Source: Pseudomonadota bacterium | GTDB lineage: Bacteria > Pseudomonadota > Alphaproteobacteria > Rhodospirillales > 2-02-FULL-58-16 | Reading direction: 5' to 3' | Assembly (NCBI GenBank): GCA_022572335.1 | Contig: JACZWD010000043.1 | Location: 1-14,459 of the forward strand | Length of the DNA: 14,459 bases | In this document: positions 7,143 through 14,246 of the stretch, one piece after another | Layout: every line of letters starts with the position of its first letter | How positions within the stretch are numbered: position 1 is the stretch's first letter | The notes under the pieces: generated by a model | Told to the model about the DNA's origin: nothing | Seen by the model: the letters and a program-made list of their open reading frames with translations, nothing else | Database searches by the model: none | Program-made: the position numbers and the translations under genes

Positions 7143-7295
7143 CGGCGGCCAGGCGGCGCCGGGGCGATCCCGGACGGGGCCACGGAGAAGCGGAAATTGC
7201 CAAAATACGGGGTCCGGAAACCTCTGTCGCGACACGCCGTCCACGGTGTCGCGCCGGACCGGCACACCGCGCACCGGCGCCTGCGGAGCCCTCGG

Positions 7296-7859
7296 CTAAC
7301 GGTTGGCGCCGGGTATCCACAGCACGTCCTTCTTGCCGCGTCCGTTCAGGTGGCGGGCGAGGACGAACAGATGATCGGACAGGCGGTTCACGTAGCGGAT
7401 GGCCACCGGGTTCACCGGCTCCTGTCCGGCCAGTTCGGTGATCAGGCGCTCGGCCCGGCGCACCACGGTGCGGGCCAGGTGCAGATGCGCGGCGGGCGCG
7501 CTGCCGCCGGGCAGCACGAAAGAGGCGAGCGGCTCCAGGTCCGCGTTCAAGGCGTCGATTTCCCGCTCCAGCCGCTCCACCTGGGCGTCGACGATGCGCA
7601 ACGCGCCGTCGGTCTTGCCGCCGTCTTCGGGCGTGCACAGATCGGCGCCCAGATCGAACAGGTCGTTCTGGATGCGGCCCAGCATCTCGTCCGCCGCGCC
7701 CGAGGTGTGCAGGCGCGCCATGCCGATGACGCCGTTGGCCTCGTCCACGGTGCCGTAGGCGGCGACCCGGAGCGCGTGCTTGGGGACCCGCTTGCCGCCG
7801 CCGAGCGAGGTCTCGCCCTTGTCCCCGCCCCGCGTGTAAATGCGCGTCAGCCGCACCAT
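7296..7859 (-). CDS. Corrinoid adenosyltransferase, PduO type
   Basis: ATP:cob(I)alamin adenosyltransferase, which moves the adenosyl group of ATP onto cob(I)alamin to give adenosylcobalamin. At 187 aa it is a complete single-domain protein of the PduO/MMAB family. The N-terminal ATP-binding motif is TRIYTRGGDKGETSLGGGKR (residues 5-24), followed by RVAAYGTVDEANGVIG. Later motifs are FVLPGGSAPAAHLHLARTVV with RRAERL, and the C-terminal VNRLSDHLFVLARHLN. It lies 9 bp after the HIG1-type gene, so the two are probably cotranscribed. In this setting the likely client is methylmalonyl-CoA mutase or a related AdoCbl mutase, but no such gene is in view. Confidence 0.94.
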   Translation of the reverse strand: MVRLTRIYTRGGDKGETSLGGGKRVPKHALRVAAYGTVDEANGVIGMARLHTSGAADEMLGRIQNDLFDLGADLCTPEDGGKTDGALRIVDAQVERLEREIDALNADLEPLASFVLPGGSAPAAHLHLARTVVRRAERLITELAGQEPVNPVAIRYVNRLSDHLFVLARHLNGRGKKDVLWIPGANR

Positions 7860-7868
7860 GGGTCAATC

Positions 7869-8075
7869 TTAGCCGTACATCACCGCCGCGAGGACGGCGA
7901 GCAACGCCACCGCCGTGCCCTGGACGATAACACGCAGGCGCATCAGCTTGTTGCCCCAACGGGCGTTGAAGCTGCCGCCCCGGGCCATGGAGACGACGCC
8001 CGTGAACAGCACCACGACGGTGGCCACCAGGGCGATGCCGACCAGCACCTTGAGCAATACGGAAAGCAACTCCAT
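7869..8075 (-). CDS. Twin-transmembrane / HIG1-domain protein
   Basis: Small 68-residue inner-membrane protein with two predicted helices, about residues 4-27 (LLSVLLKVLVGIALVATVVV) and 48-66 (VIVQGTAVALLAVLAAVMYG). Between them is SFNARWGNKLMRLRVIVQG, which resembles the conserved basic loop of bacterial HIG1 proteins. Family members in mitochondria and alphaproteobacteria associate with respiratory supercomplexes or cytochrome oxidase; for this one only the fold is inferred. It is the first gene of a two-gene run with the adenosyltransferase. Confidence 0.82.
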   Translation of the reverse strand: MELLSVLLKVLVGIALVATVVVLFTGVVSMARGGSFNARWGNKLMRLRVIVQGTAVALLAVLAAVMYG

Positions 8076-8385
8076 GGCGCCGATTATACAGCCAATCGCC
8101 CGCCGCCGCCAATTTCCATGGACGGCCGGCGCTCAACGCCGCCGGATGGGCGCGGATACCCTGGGGTGGAGGGGAAGTGAGGCGGCTTACCGCCCCGCGG
8201 ATTCGCGGCGCGGGCCTCGGGTACACCGGCCTCCGTCCGCGGCCAGGGGCGGAAACCGCCTTGCGGGACAGTGGTATGACCCCGTGGTTGCGAAATGGTT
8301 AATTTCCGCGTTTCCGCCGGTTCTTTGTTCGACGTGGAGCCCCGGACGTTGGCCGCCCTTATACGAACGTTCAATGATATCGGGA
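8076..8385. other. Intergenic region with no recognised gene
   Basis: This 310-bp gap lies between the aminopeptidase stop and the HIG1-type start. It must hold the promoter of the downstream pair on the minus strand. I see only weak candidates, such as minus-strand TTGAAC near 8370 and an 8-bp palindrome GAACGTTC at 8365-8372. Open frames here are short and GC-driven, without family resemblance. Confidence 0.5.
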
Positions 8386-10416
8386 CTACCCCAGGGGCCG
8401 GGTCGCGGTGTCGAGCCAGCGTGCGGTGTCGGCGTCCACCAGGGGGGTCAGCGCCTCGCGGACGCGGGCGTGGTAGGCGTCCAGCCACGCCCTTTCGGCG
8501 CCGGTCACCAGGGAGGGCTCGACCAGGGTTACGTCGATCGGGGCGAGGGTCAGGGTTTCGAAGCCGAGCAGGTCCTTTTCCGCCCCCTCCGGCGCCTCGG
8601 CCGGGGTCACCGTGACCAGGTTCTCGATGCGGATTCCATAGGCCCCGGTCTTGTAGTAGCCCGGTTCGTTGGAGACCACCATGCCGGGCTCCAGGGCGAC
8701 CCGGTTGGGCTGCTTGGAGACCCGTTGCGGTCCCTCGTGCACGCACAGGTAAGCACCGACTCCGTGGCCGGTGCCGTGGTCGTAGTCCAGCCCCACCTCC
8801 CACAGCGCCCGCCGGGCCAGGGTGTCGAGCTGGGAGCCGGTGGTGCCCGTGGGAAAGCGGGCCGTGGCGATGGCGATGTGGCCCTTGAGCACGCGGGTGA
8901 AGCGGTCGCGCATCTCGTCCGTCGGTTCGCCGATGGCCACCGTGCGGGTGACGTCGGTGGTCCCGTCCAGGTACTGGGCGCCCGAATCGACCAGGTAAAG
9001 CGACCCCGGCTCCAGCTCCCGGTTGGTCTTTTCGGTGACCCGGTAGTGGACGATGGCGCCGTTGGCCCCGGCGCCGGAAATGGTGGGAAAACTGAGGCCC
9101 CGGAAGTGCTTGCCTTCGCGCCGCAGGCCTTCCAGCCGCTCGGCGGCCGCCATCTCGGTGACGCCGCCGGCCGGCGCCGTCGCCGCCAGCCAGGCCAGGA
9201 AACGGCTGAGGGACGCGCCGTCGCGCCTGTGGGCGGCGCGTATGCCCTTCAGCTCGACGGGGGTCTTGCGCGCCTTGGGCAGGGCGCAGGGGTCGGGCCC
9301 CGGCGACAGCCTGGCGCCCGCCTTCTTCAGGCGGTCGGACACCCAGGCCGGCGCCCCGGCCGGGTCCACGCGCACCGTCTTGCGGGCGCCGCCCAGCCGG
9401 TCCAGGGCCGGGCCGAAGGCGGCGGGCCCGCGGACCGTGACGTCTTTGTCCAGGTGCCGTTCCACACCCGGGGTGAGCTTGCGGCGGTCGACGAACAGGT
9501 CCACGGTCCCGTCGGCGTTGAATACGGCGAAGGCGAGGGCGAGGGGGGTAAAGGGCACGTCGCCGCCGCGCAGGTTGAGCAGCCAGGCGATGGAATCCGG
9601 GGCCGTCAGCACGGCCGCGTCCACCTTGTCATCGGCCAGGGTTGCGGCTACCCGGCGGCGTTTCTCGTCCGAGGTCACGCCGGTGAAGGTGGTGCTCTGC
9701 GCCACCACGGGCGCAATGGGCGGCGGCGGCTGGTTGCGCCACACCGCGTCCAGCGGGTTGTCGGCGGCGGCCACCAGCCTGGCCCCGGCCTTTTCGCAGG
9801 CGGCGCGCAAGCGCGCCACCTGGTCCGGCGTGTGCAGCCAGGGATCGTAGGCCAGCCGCGCCTTGGGCGGCAGGTGGGCGGCGATCCACTCGCCGGGCGG
9901 GCCGTCGGCCGGCGGCGGAAACTCGTACAGGGCGGCGTCCACTTCGGCGCGCGCCTGCAGGGTGTAGCGTCCGTCGACGAACACGGCGGCCCGGTCCCTG
10001 AGCACCACCGCCGTGCCCGCCGAACCGGTGAACCCGGTCAGCCAGGCCAGGCGCTCGGCCCGCCTCGGCACGTATTCCCCCTGATGCTCGTCGGCCCGGG
10101 GCACGATGAAACCGTGCAGCCGGCGGCGCCTCAGTTCGCCACGCAGGGCCTCCAGCCGGGCCGGCGCCTCGTTTCCCGAACCGTCGAGGCCGTCGTCGGC
10201 CGAGGCCGCCAACCGCGCCCTGAGGGCGGCCAGCTGGCCGGCAAGCTCGGCGCCAGGCCGGGCCGCCACCAGGGACATCCACGCATGGGGCTCGAAAGGC
10301 TCGGGCGCGGCGACGACGCCCAGCACCAGCCGGCGCACCCGGGCCGCGCCCAGGGGCGAGCCCGCCTGCCGCAAAAGGCGGTCCAGTGTCCCGTCACCGC
10401 GATAGGTGTCGTCCAA
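8386..10416 (-). CDS. Aminopeptidase P family (Xaa-Pro aminopeptidase, M24B)
   Basis: Cytosolic metallopeptidase that removes an N-terminal residue preceding proline. It resembles the long XPNPEP1-like form with two creatinase-like domains (LEALRGELRRRRLHGFIVPR and RLAWLTGFTGSAGTAVV open the first) and a C-terminal M24 pita-bread domain. Metal ligands in the 676-aa model are Asp477 and Asp488 (DSGAQYLDGTTD), His551 (GTGHGVG), Glu584 (NEPGYY) and Glu598 (GIRIEN), and the spacing fits the family. The frame opens at an ATG at 10587, but its first 57 residues look non-coding, so I prefer TTG at 10416, which has GGGGA 10 bases upstream. About 90 residues then precede the usual family start; the segment DRLLRQAGSPLGAARVRRLV looks genuinely coding. 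Start confidence is low, family confidence high. Confidence 0.9.
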   Translation of the reverse strand: MDDTYRGDGTLDRLLRQAGSPLGAARVRRLVLGVVAAPEPFEPHAWMSLVAARPGAELAGQLAALRARLAASADDGLDGSGNEAPARLEALRGELRRRRLHGFIVPRADEHQGEYVPRRAERLAWLTGFTGSAGTAVVLRDRAAVFVDGRYTLQARAEVDAALYEFPPPADGPPGEWIAAHLPPKARLAYDPWLHTPDQVARLRAACEKAGARLVAAADNPLDAVWRNQPPPPIAPVVAQSTTFTGVTSDEKRRRVAATLADDKVDAAVLTAPDSIAWLLNLRGGDVPFTPLALAFAVFNADGTVDLFVDRRKLTPGVERHLDKDVTVRGPAAFGPALDRLGGARKTVRVDPAGAPAWVSDRLKKAGARLSPGPDPCALPKARKTPVELKGIRAAHRRDGASLSRFLAWLAATAPAGGVTEMAAAERLEGLRREGKHFRGLSFPTISGAGANGAIVHYRVTEKTNRELEPGSLYLVDSGAQYLDGTTDVTRTVAIGEPTDEMRDRFTRVLKGHIAIATARFPTGTTGSQLDTLARRALWEVGLDYDHGTGHGVGAYLCVHEGPQRVSKQPNRVALEPGMVVSNEPGYYKTGAYGIRIENLVTVTPAEAPEGAEKDLLGFETLTLAPIDVTLVEPSLVTGAERAWLDAYHARVREALTPLVDADTARWLDTATRPLG

Positions 10417-10570
10417 GGCCGATCGATCCCCGCCGTCGAGTCCACGCCACGATTGACGGTCACAAGGTTGACGGTGGGAAGAAGCTAAGAGCCGGCGCCG
10501 GTCCAGGCAAGGGGCAATGGCCGGCGCCGGACCCCCCGGTCGCGTTGGCCCGGGGTATGCGCCTGGAGCA

Positions 10571-10587
10571 ATGCTGCACTGCAACAT
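10571..10587. promoter_or_regulatory. Imperfect palindrome, possible operator between divergent genes
   Basis: ATGCTGCA-C-TGCAACAT has 8-bp arms with a single mismatch, centred at 10579 in the gap of about 294 bp (10417-10710) between the aminopeptidase and DUF1127 genes. It contains CTGC-N3-GCAA, one base from the CTGC-N3/4-GCAG pattern I recall for the alphaproteobacterial PHB regulator PhaR. Regulator identity is a guess. The rest of the gap shows no gene. Confidence 0.35.
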
Positions 10588-10710
10588 CTCGACTTAAACG
10601 GCGGGGCAAAATGCCCTATGTATTGCGTGACCCGCAAGGCATCGCCTGCCGTTCCCTGTTTCGGGGGCAACGTGGTGTTTCGGACCTACTTCGATAAAGG
10701 AATCGGGACC

Positions 10711-11136
10711 ATGACGAAATCCGGATACGATGACATTCAAGAGAAGTTCTTCGCCGAATCGTCCGCCTATCAAACCATTGATATGCAACGGATGGTCGCC
10801 GAGGCTCACTACCTGCGGGCCAAGGAGCTGGCACGCCTCGGGCGCCTGGCGCGCGCCGCGGTCGCGGGGTTCTTTCGCGCCACGCTGCTGGCGCCGGTGG
10901 TGCGCTGGTATCGGCGCCGCAAGTTCTATCAGGAACTGATCGGGCTCGACGACCGGACTCTCGCCGACATCGGCATACTGCGCTGCGACATTCCGCAGGT
11001 GGTCAGGAACTCCTATGCACCGCGGACCGCCCCGGCCGAAACGCCGGCGGCGGGGGCCACGGTGCACCGTCTGCCGGCGGGCGGAAAATCCGCCGCCGCC
11101 CAATCGGACGACACCGACCAGCCGCTTGCCGCCTGA
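10711..11136 (+). CDS. DUF1127 domain-containing protein
   Basis: 141-residue protein whose middle part matches the DUF1127 (YjiS-like) pattern: RRKFYQELIGLDDRTLADIG then ILRCDIPQVVR, about residues 69-99. These small Arg-rich domains are common in alphaproteobacteria; some family members act in RNA or phosphate/carbon regulation, but no function can be assigned here. The N-terminal 65 residues form a charged helical segment, and the last 40 are low-complexity Ala/Pro-rich. The ATG at 10711 is preferred over an upstream in-frame start at 10618 because AAAGGA lies about 10 bases before it and the upstream residues are Cys-rich and unlike the family. It is divergent from the aminopeptidase gene. 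Confidence 0.82.
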   Translation: MTKSGYDDIQEKFFAESSAYQTIDMQRMVAEAHYLRAKELARLGRLARAAVAGFFRATLLAPVVRWYRRRKFYQELIGLDDRTLADIGILRCDIPQVVRNSYAPRTAPAETPAAGATVHRLPAGGKSAAAQSDDTDQPLAA

Positions 11137-11208
11137 AGGCGCGCCGCGCCCGGCCGGGAGCACCCAAACCGGCACCTGGAAGCGCCGTTGTTTCTCAGCG
11201 AAGTTCCG

Positions 11209-11370
11209 GGCGCCCTCTTTGGGGCGCCGGGATTCCCGTTCAAGAACCCCAAAGAAAAAAGCCGCTGCGGCTGCGGCGAATCGTTCAACGTCTGAGCCGT
11301 TTTAAGCGAACCGACGAGGACAAAGGGGCGTTGCCCCTTTGCATCCCCACCAAGGGCCGCCGGCCCTTGG
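11209..11370. repeat. Cluster of extragenic palindromes (REP-like)
   Basis: Three strong hairpins follow the DUF1127 gene: GGCGCCC/GGGCGCC (11209-11228, 6-base loop), CAAAGGGGC/GCCCCTTTG (11321-11341, loop GTT) and CCAAGGGCCG/CGGCCCTTGG (11350-11370, one-base spacer). The last two are separated by CATCCCCA. Paired stems of this composition resemble multicopy intergenic palindromes of Rhodospirillales genomes, although copy number cannot be seen here. None has a clear U-tract on the plus strand, so they are poor intrinsic terminators. The surrounding 11137-11491 holds no convincing gene. Confidence 0.6.
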
Positions 11371-11449
11371 AACCCGGTCAGGTCGTGTCCCTCAAAAACG
11401 AGAGTTGGGTCAGCGGCGGGGCGCCGATGTCGGCTTTAGGGCCAACACC

Positions 11450-11482
11450 GGACGTTCAGCAGACCCGCGCTGAATGTCCGCT
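11450..11482. repeat. Palindrome at the left flank of the insertion sequence
   Basis: GGACGTTCAGC (11450-11460) and GCTGAATGTCC (11469-11479) form an 11-bp stem with one mismatch. The right arm continues as GCTGAATGTCCGCT (11469-11482), and a perfect inverted copy, AGCGGACATTCAGC, lies at 13009-13022 on the far side of the insertion sequence and the MITE. The two 14-bp arms probably formed one palindrome before the insertions. Confidence 0.65.
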
Positions 11483-11568
11483 CATAATGAGGTGGACGGC
11501 CCCTATCCGACGGCATCGATGTGCCAAAATGGTGGTTATCATAAACCACGAGGAATTAGGAGCCGTCC

Positions 11569-12600
11569 ATGAACGAAGTTATCACGATCGGTCTTGATCT
11601 TGCGAAAAACGTTTTTCAGGTCCACGGCGTTGGCGATGGCGGCGCGGTCATGATCAGCAAGCGACTGAGACGCCGCCAGGTGATTCCCTTTTTCAAGAAG
11701 CTGCCATCGTGCTTGATCGGCATGGAGGCCTGCGCGACGTCGCACCATTGGGCTCGGGAGCTTGGGGCGCTTGGCCATGAGGTACGCATCATGCCGGCCA
11801 ATTACGTGAAGCCCTACGTGAAGCGGAACAAGAACGACGCGGCGGACGCAGCAGCGATCTGCGAGGCGGTGACGCGACCGACGATGCGCTTTGTCGCGGT
11901 GAAGACGAAGGAGCAGCAGAGCCTGATGATGCTTCACCGGACGCGGTCGCTGTTGGTCCGTCAGCGGACCATGCTTGTCAACGCCATACGCGCGCATTTG
12001 GCCGAGTTGGGCGTCGTCGCGCCGGTTGGGTTGCGGGGGATGAAGGCTCTGCTCGCCGTCATTGCCGATGCGAAGGACCAACGCCTTCCGCCACTGGGAC
12101 GCATTTGTCTCGACAGCCTGGATGCGTCGCTGATGAACCTGGACCACGAGATTGCCTTCGTCGAACGGCACATCCACGCCTGGCACCGATCGAACGAGGC
12201 CAGCCGTCATCTGGAAAGCATTCCCGGCATCGGACCGATTATCGCCACTGCACTCGTTGCGTCGGTGTCAGACCCTTCGATTTTCAAATCCGGTCGCGAG
12301 CTGGCCGCCTGGATCGGTCTGGTCCCCAAACAGAACTCGACCGGCGGCAAGGCACGCATGGGAAGGATCTCCAAGCAGGGAGATAAATATCTCAGATGGT
12401 TGCTGGTCGCCGGCGCCATGTCGGTGATCCGGCACGGACGAAAGACAAACTTCAAGAACAACCCTTGGCTGGCCGATCTCGTGTATCGAAAGCCAGCCAA
12501 GGTCGCAGCCGTGGCGCTGGCCAACAAGAATGCGCGAACCGCCTGGGCGCTGTTGGCCAATGGCGAAACCTATCGCCAGCCAGCGGCGGCCAAAGCTTAA
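11569..12600 (+). CDS. IS110-family transposase (DEDD recombinase)
   Basis: 343-aa recombinase of full family length. The N-terminal RuvC-like DEDD domain begins ITIGLDLAKNVFQVHG (Asp10), with GMEACATSHHWAREL (Glu53) and KRNKNDAADAAAICEA (Asp90, Asp93). A coiled-coil-like middle follows, then the C-terminal Tnp domain with LESIPGIGPIIATALVASV (215-233), AAWIGLVPKQNSTGGK and KQGDKYLRWLLVAGA. Ser257 in QNSTGG is the likely catalytic serine. TAGGAG lies six bases before the ATG, and a small GTGGTT/AACCAC hairpin (11532-11549) precedes it. IS110 enzymes are known to be guided by an RNA from the element's own non-coding end. All key residues are present, so it may be active. Confidence 0.95.
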   Translation: MNEVITIGLDLAKNVFQVHGVGDGGAVMISKRLRRRQVIPFFKKLPSCLIGMEACATSHHWARELGALGHEVRIMPANYVKPYVKRNKNDAADAAAICEAVTRPTMRFVAVKTKEQQSLMMLHRTRSLLVRQRTMLVNAIRAHLAELGVVAPVGLRGMKALLAVIADAKDQRLPPLGRICLDSLDASLMNLDHEIAFVERHIHAWHRSNEASRHLESIPGIGPIIATALVASVSDPSIFKSGRELAAWIGLVPKQNSTGGKARMGRISKQGDKYLRWLLVAGAMSVIRHGRKTNFKNNPWLADLVYRKPAKVAAVALANKNARTAWALLANGETYRQPAAAKA

Positions 12601-12833
12601 CGTGGAGGAGGCAACGTATTTGGCAGGGTGAACGTGAGATAATGCAAGACCGGTCGAACACCGGGGATTGGGAAAACCCGTCTCGGCTAAAGGGCCACTG
12701 AGCTCGTGCTTATAGTTGGGACCCGATCCGCGGATCGCATTAGGGCCAGCGATCGTCGTATCGCACAAACAGGCCGGACACATAGCTGCACCCGACCAAC
12801 TTGCATCACCGCTGTGAAACCCCTTGCCAATTC
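12601..12833 (+). ncRNA. Candidate bridge/seekRNA region of the IS1111-type element
   Basis: Between the transposase stop and the right inverted repeat lie 233 bp with no gene but several stems: CCGGT/ACCGG (12650-12664), the 14-bp palindrome CGATCCG/CGGATCG (12724-12737) and GCGAT/ATCGC (12749-12764). In IS1111-group elements the guide RNA is encoded downstream of the transposase. The position and structure fit; the exact RNA ends and the target and donor loops are not resolved. Confidence 0.45.
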
Positions 12834-12853
12834 GGGGCCGTCCACACATAGCC

Positions 12854-13001
12854 GAGGGTGTTGAAGAACTCCCGCGAGGGCACTGGCCGCGAAATAAATG
12901 AATCATCAAGCGCGTGCATACGAATCTTTGTTGCGGAAGTGGGTTCGCCCTTGAATCATTGTTGCGTCACGGACCGTCGAAAATAGTTCTTCAACACCCT
13001 C
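12854..13001. mobile_element. 148-bp MITE-like element
   Basis: Perfect 17-bp terminal inverted repeats, GAGGGTGTTGAAGAACT (12854-12870) and AGTTCTTCAACACCCTC (12985-13001), enclose 114 bp without coding capacity. AGCC is duplicated directly on both sides (12850-12853 and 13002-13005), as expected for a 4-bp target-site duplication. It starts nine bases beyond the right inverted repeat of the IS110-family element. The parent transposon is not in the window; the ends recall IS5/IS1182-like elements, but I cannot confirm this. Confidence 0.85.
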
Positions 13002-13058
13002 AGCCATAAGCGGACATTCAGCCACGAGGGTTAGAAGTCCGAATTCTTCCAAAATCGG

Positions 13059-13159
13059 CTGTACGGAAAACCCCCTTGAAAATGCCTTTTTGAGGCCTAG
13101 CCAAGCCGCGACTCACCGACGTAGCGTTGGCCTGTACGGAAAACGGTTCGTTTCCGTAC
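13059..13159. repeat. Direct repeat pair and hairpin upstream of the lipoprotein gene
   Basis: CTGTACGGAAAAC occurs at 13059-13071 and again at 13132-13144. The second copy is the left arm of a 9-bp perfect hairpin, GTACGGAAA/TTTCCGTAC (13134-13142 and 13151-13159). There is no T-run, so it is not an obvious terminator. The wider gap 13002-13409 has no convincing gene. Confidence 0.6.
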
Positions 13160-13286
13160 CCCAGCCCTAACCTTGGTGATGGTGGAAGAGTCCGTCGGGC
13201 CTGCAGGAACCAATAAGAAAACCCGTCGCCCCCAGGATTCACAAAAATGTCGGTTCGGTATCACGCTCTGTAAACACATCGTGAGG

Positions 13287-13302
13287 TGTGACGTCAGTCA
13301 CA
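13287..13302. promoter_or_regulatory. CRP/FNR-family binding site (TGTGA-N6-TCACA)
   Basis: The 16-bp palindrome TGTGACGTCAGTCACA is a perfect match to the CRP consensus half-sites. Its centre is about 108-115 bp before the downstream ATG. A weak -10-like CATACG at 13322-13327 would put the start near 13334, about 40 bases from the centre, which is class II activator geometry. The promoter assignment is inference. Confidence 0.55.
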
Positions 13303-13409
13303 TCTACGAGGGGAAGCATTGCATACGACATGGCACGCGCTCGCACGAACCTGTCGAGCGAGACTGCGGAGTGAAACATCCCTTCGACCGCGCATGGGAG
13401 TGAGGATAC

Positions 13410-14246
13410 ATGCCGTACAGTGTCGATAAGCGCGAGACCCTGAAGGCCGCCATACTCAGAGTCTTCGGTGACACCGCATTGGCCGTGGCGCCGGTGGTCA
13501 GGCTCCGCGCAACGGCCGCGGGTATCGTTGTCGCGGCGGCGGTAGTGGCTGGTTGTGCGGCGGGGTCCGGATTTGCGGGAGGGAAGATCGAGACGGTTCC
13601 CCCCGGCGACGAGCGCATCGTTTTCGCGGCCCCCGTGTTCGCCGGAACGACGCCCCAGCGCGGAAAGTTTGCCGACTATTGGGAAAGGGAAGAGTACGCC
13701 CTGTTCCGGGGCGGCGGCGCGCAGGCGGAAATCATCTATTCCACCGTGATGCCGGGTCCCCAAGTCGCGCTCCAGTACGATTACACGATCGAACGCACGG
13801 TCGAGACGTGGAACTTCAACGGAACGCAGGCCAAGATATGGAGCGCCGCCGAACGGGTCAGGGCGCCTCTCGGCGAGTTCTTCTATAAGCCGTACACGCT
13901 TGCGGGAGGGAGCCGGGCGTGCTTCGGCTTCGCAAACGAATGGGATGATCCCGCCGGCGACCCTTTCCAACGTCCCGGCAAGGTGCTCTTCGGTTACTAC
14001 TGCGCCAAAGCGGGTCAGAAAATTTCCCTCGACGAGATGGAGGACCTGATCCGAACCATCGGCGTCAGGGGCATAACCGAGCCCATCAGAAAAAGTGAGA
14101 CTGCCCGAGCCGCGGGCGCCCCCGTGGCCGACGCCACCCTGATCGCAAAGGGACCCTCTGCGTCGGCCGACAGAGGGAACATGAATTTTCCGTTCCGCTT
14201 CGCCGAGCACTTCCAAATCGGCAACGGCGACGAGAAGAAACCTTAG
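13410..14246 (+). CDS. Putative lipoprotein, hypothetical
   Basis: 278-residue protein of unknown function. After a charged N-region, a hydrophobic stretch (about residues 35-48, TAAGIVVAAAVVAGCAAG) ends in a VAGC lipobox, so Cys49 or so may be lipidated and the protein anchored in the envelope. The N-region before it is unusually long for a lipoprotein signal, so the real start could be further in, though no better Met is seen. The mature part contains FADYWEREEYALFRGGGAQA, YTIERTVETWNFNGTQAK and SRACFGFANEWDD, with two further cysteines that might pair. GTGAGGAT lies about four bases before the ATG. An antisense frame of 399 codons exists but has no ribosome binding site or family resemblance. 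Confidence 0.72.
   Translation: MPYSVDKRETLKAAILRVFGDTALAVAPVVRLRATAAGIVVAAAVVAGCAAGSGFAGGKIETVPPGDERIVFAAPVFAGTTPQRGKFADYWEREEYALFRGGGAQAEIIYSTVMPGPQVALQYDYTIERTVETWNFNGTQAKIWSAAERVRAPLGEFFYKPYTLAGGSRACFGFANEWDDPAGDPFQRPGKVLFGYYCAKAGQKISLDEMEDLIRTIGVRGITEPIRKSETARAAGAPVADATLIAKGPSASADRGNMNFPFRFAEHFQIGNGDEKKP

Larger units (their letters stand above)
11492..12845 (+). mobile_element. IS110-family insertion sequence, IS1111 type
   Basis: The transposase gene is bracketed by perfect 12-bp inverted repeats, GTGGACGGCCCC (11492-11503) and GGGGCCGTCCAC (12834-12845). A short left end and a long (about 230 bp) right non-coding end with subterminal inverted repeats characterise the IS1111 subgroup. 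True ends should lie a few bases outside these repeats, giving about 1.36 kb. The element appears intact. No simple target duplication is expected for this family. Confidence 0.82.

Noticed and set aside
7915..10488. 857-codon plus-strand frame over the aminopeptidase gene
   Set aside because: Antisense mirror of a high-GC gene; composition is Gly/Arg/His/Gln-rich with no domain, while the minus strand has all M24 motifs.
11249..11272. Minus-strand hairpin followed by a T-run (AGCCGC/GCGGCT then TTTTTT)
   Set aside because: Looks like a terminator, but no minus-strand gene lies upstream of it within the gap and the loop is too tight; not called.
13018..13242. 74-codon minus-strand frame in the intergenic region
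   Set aside because: Covers the direct repeats and hairpin, no ribosome binding site, no recognisable motif.
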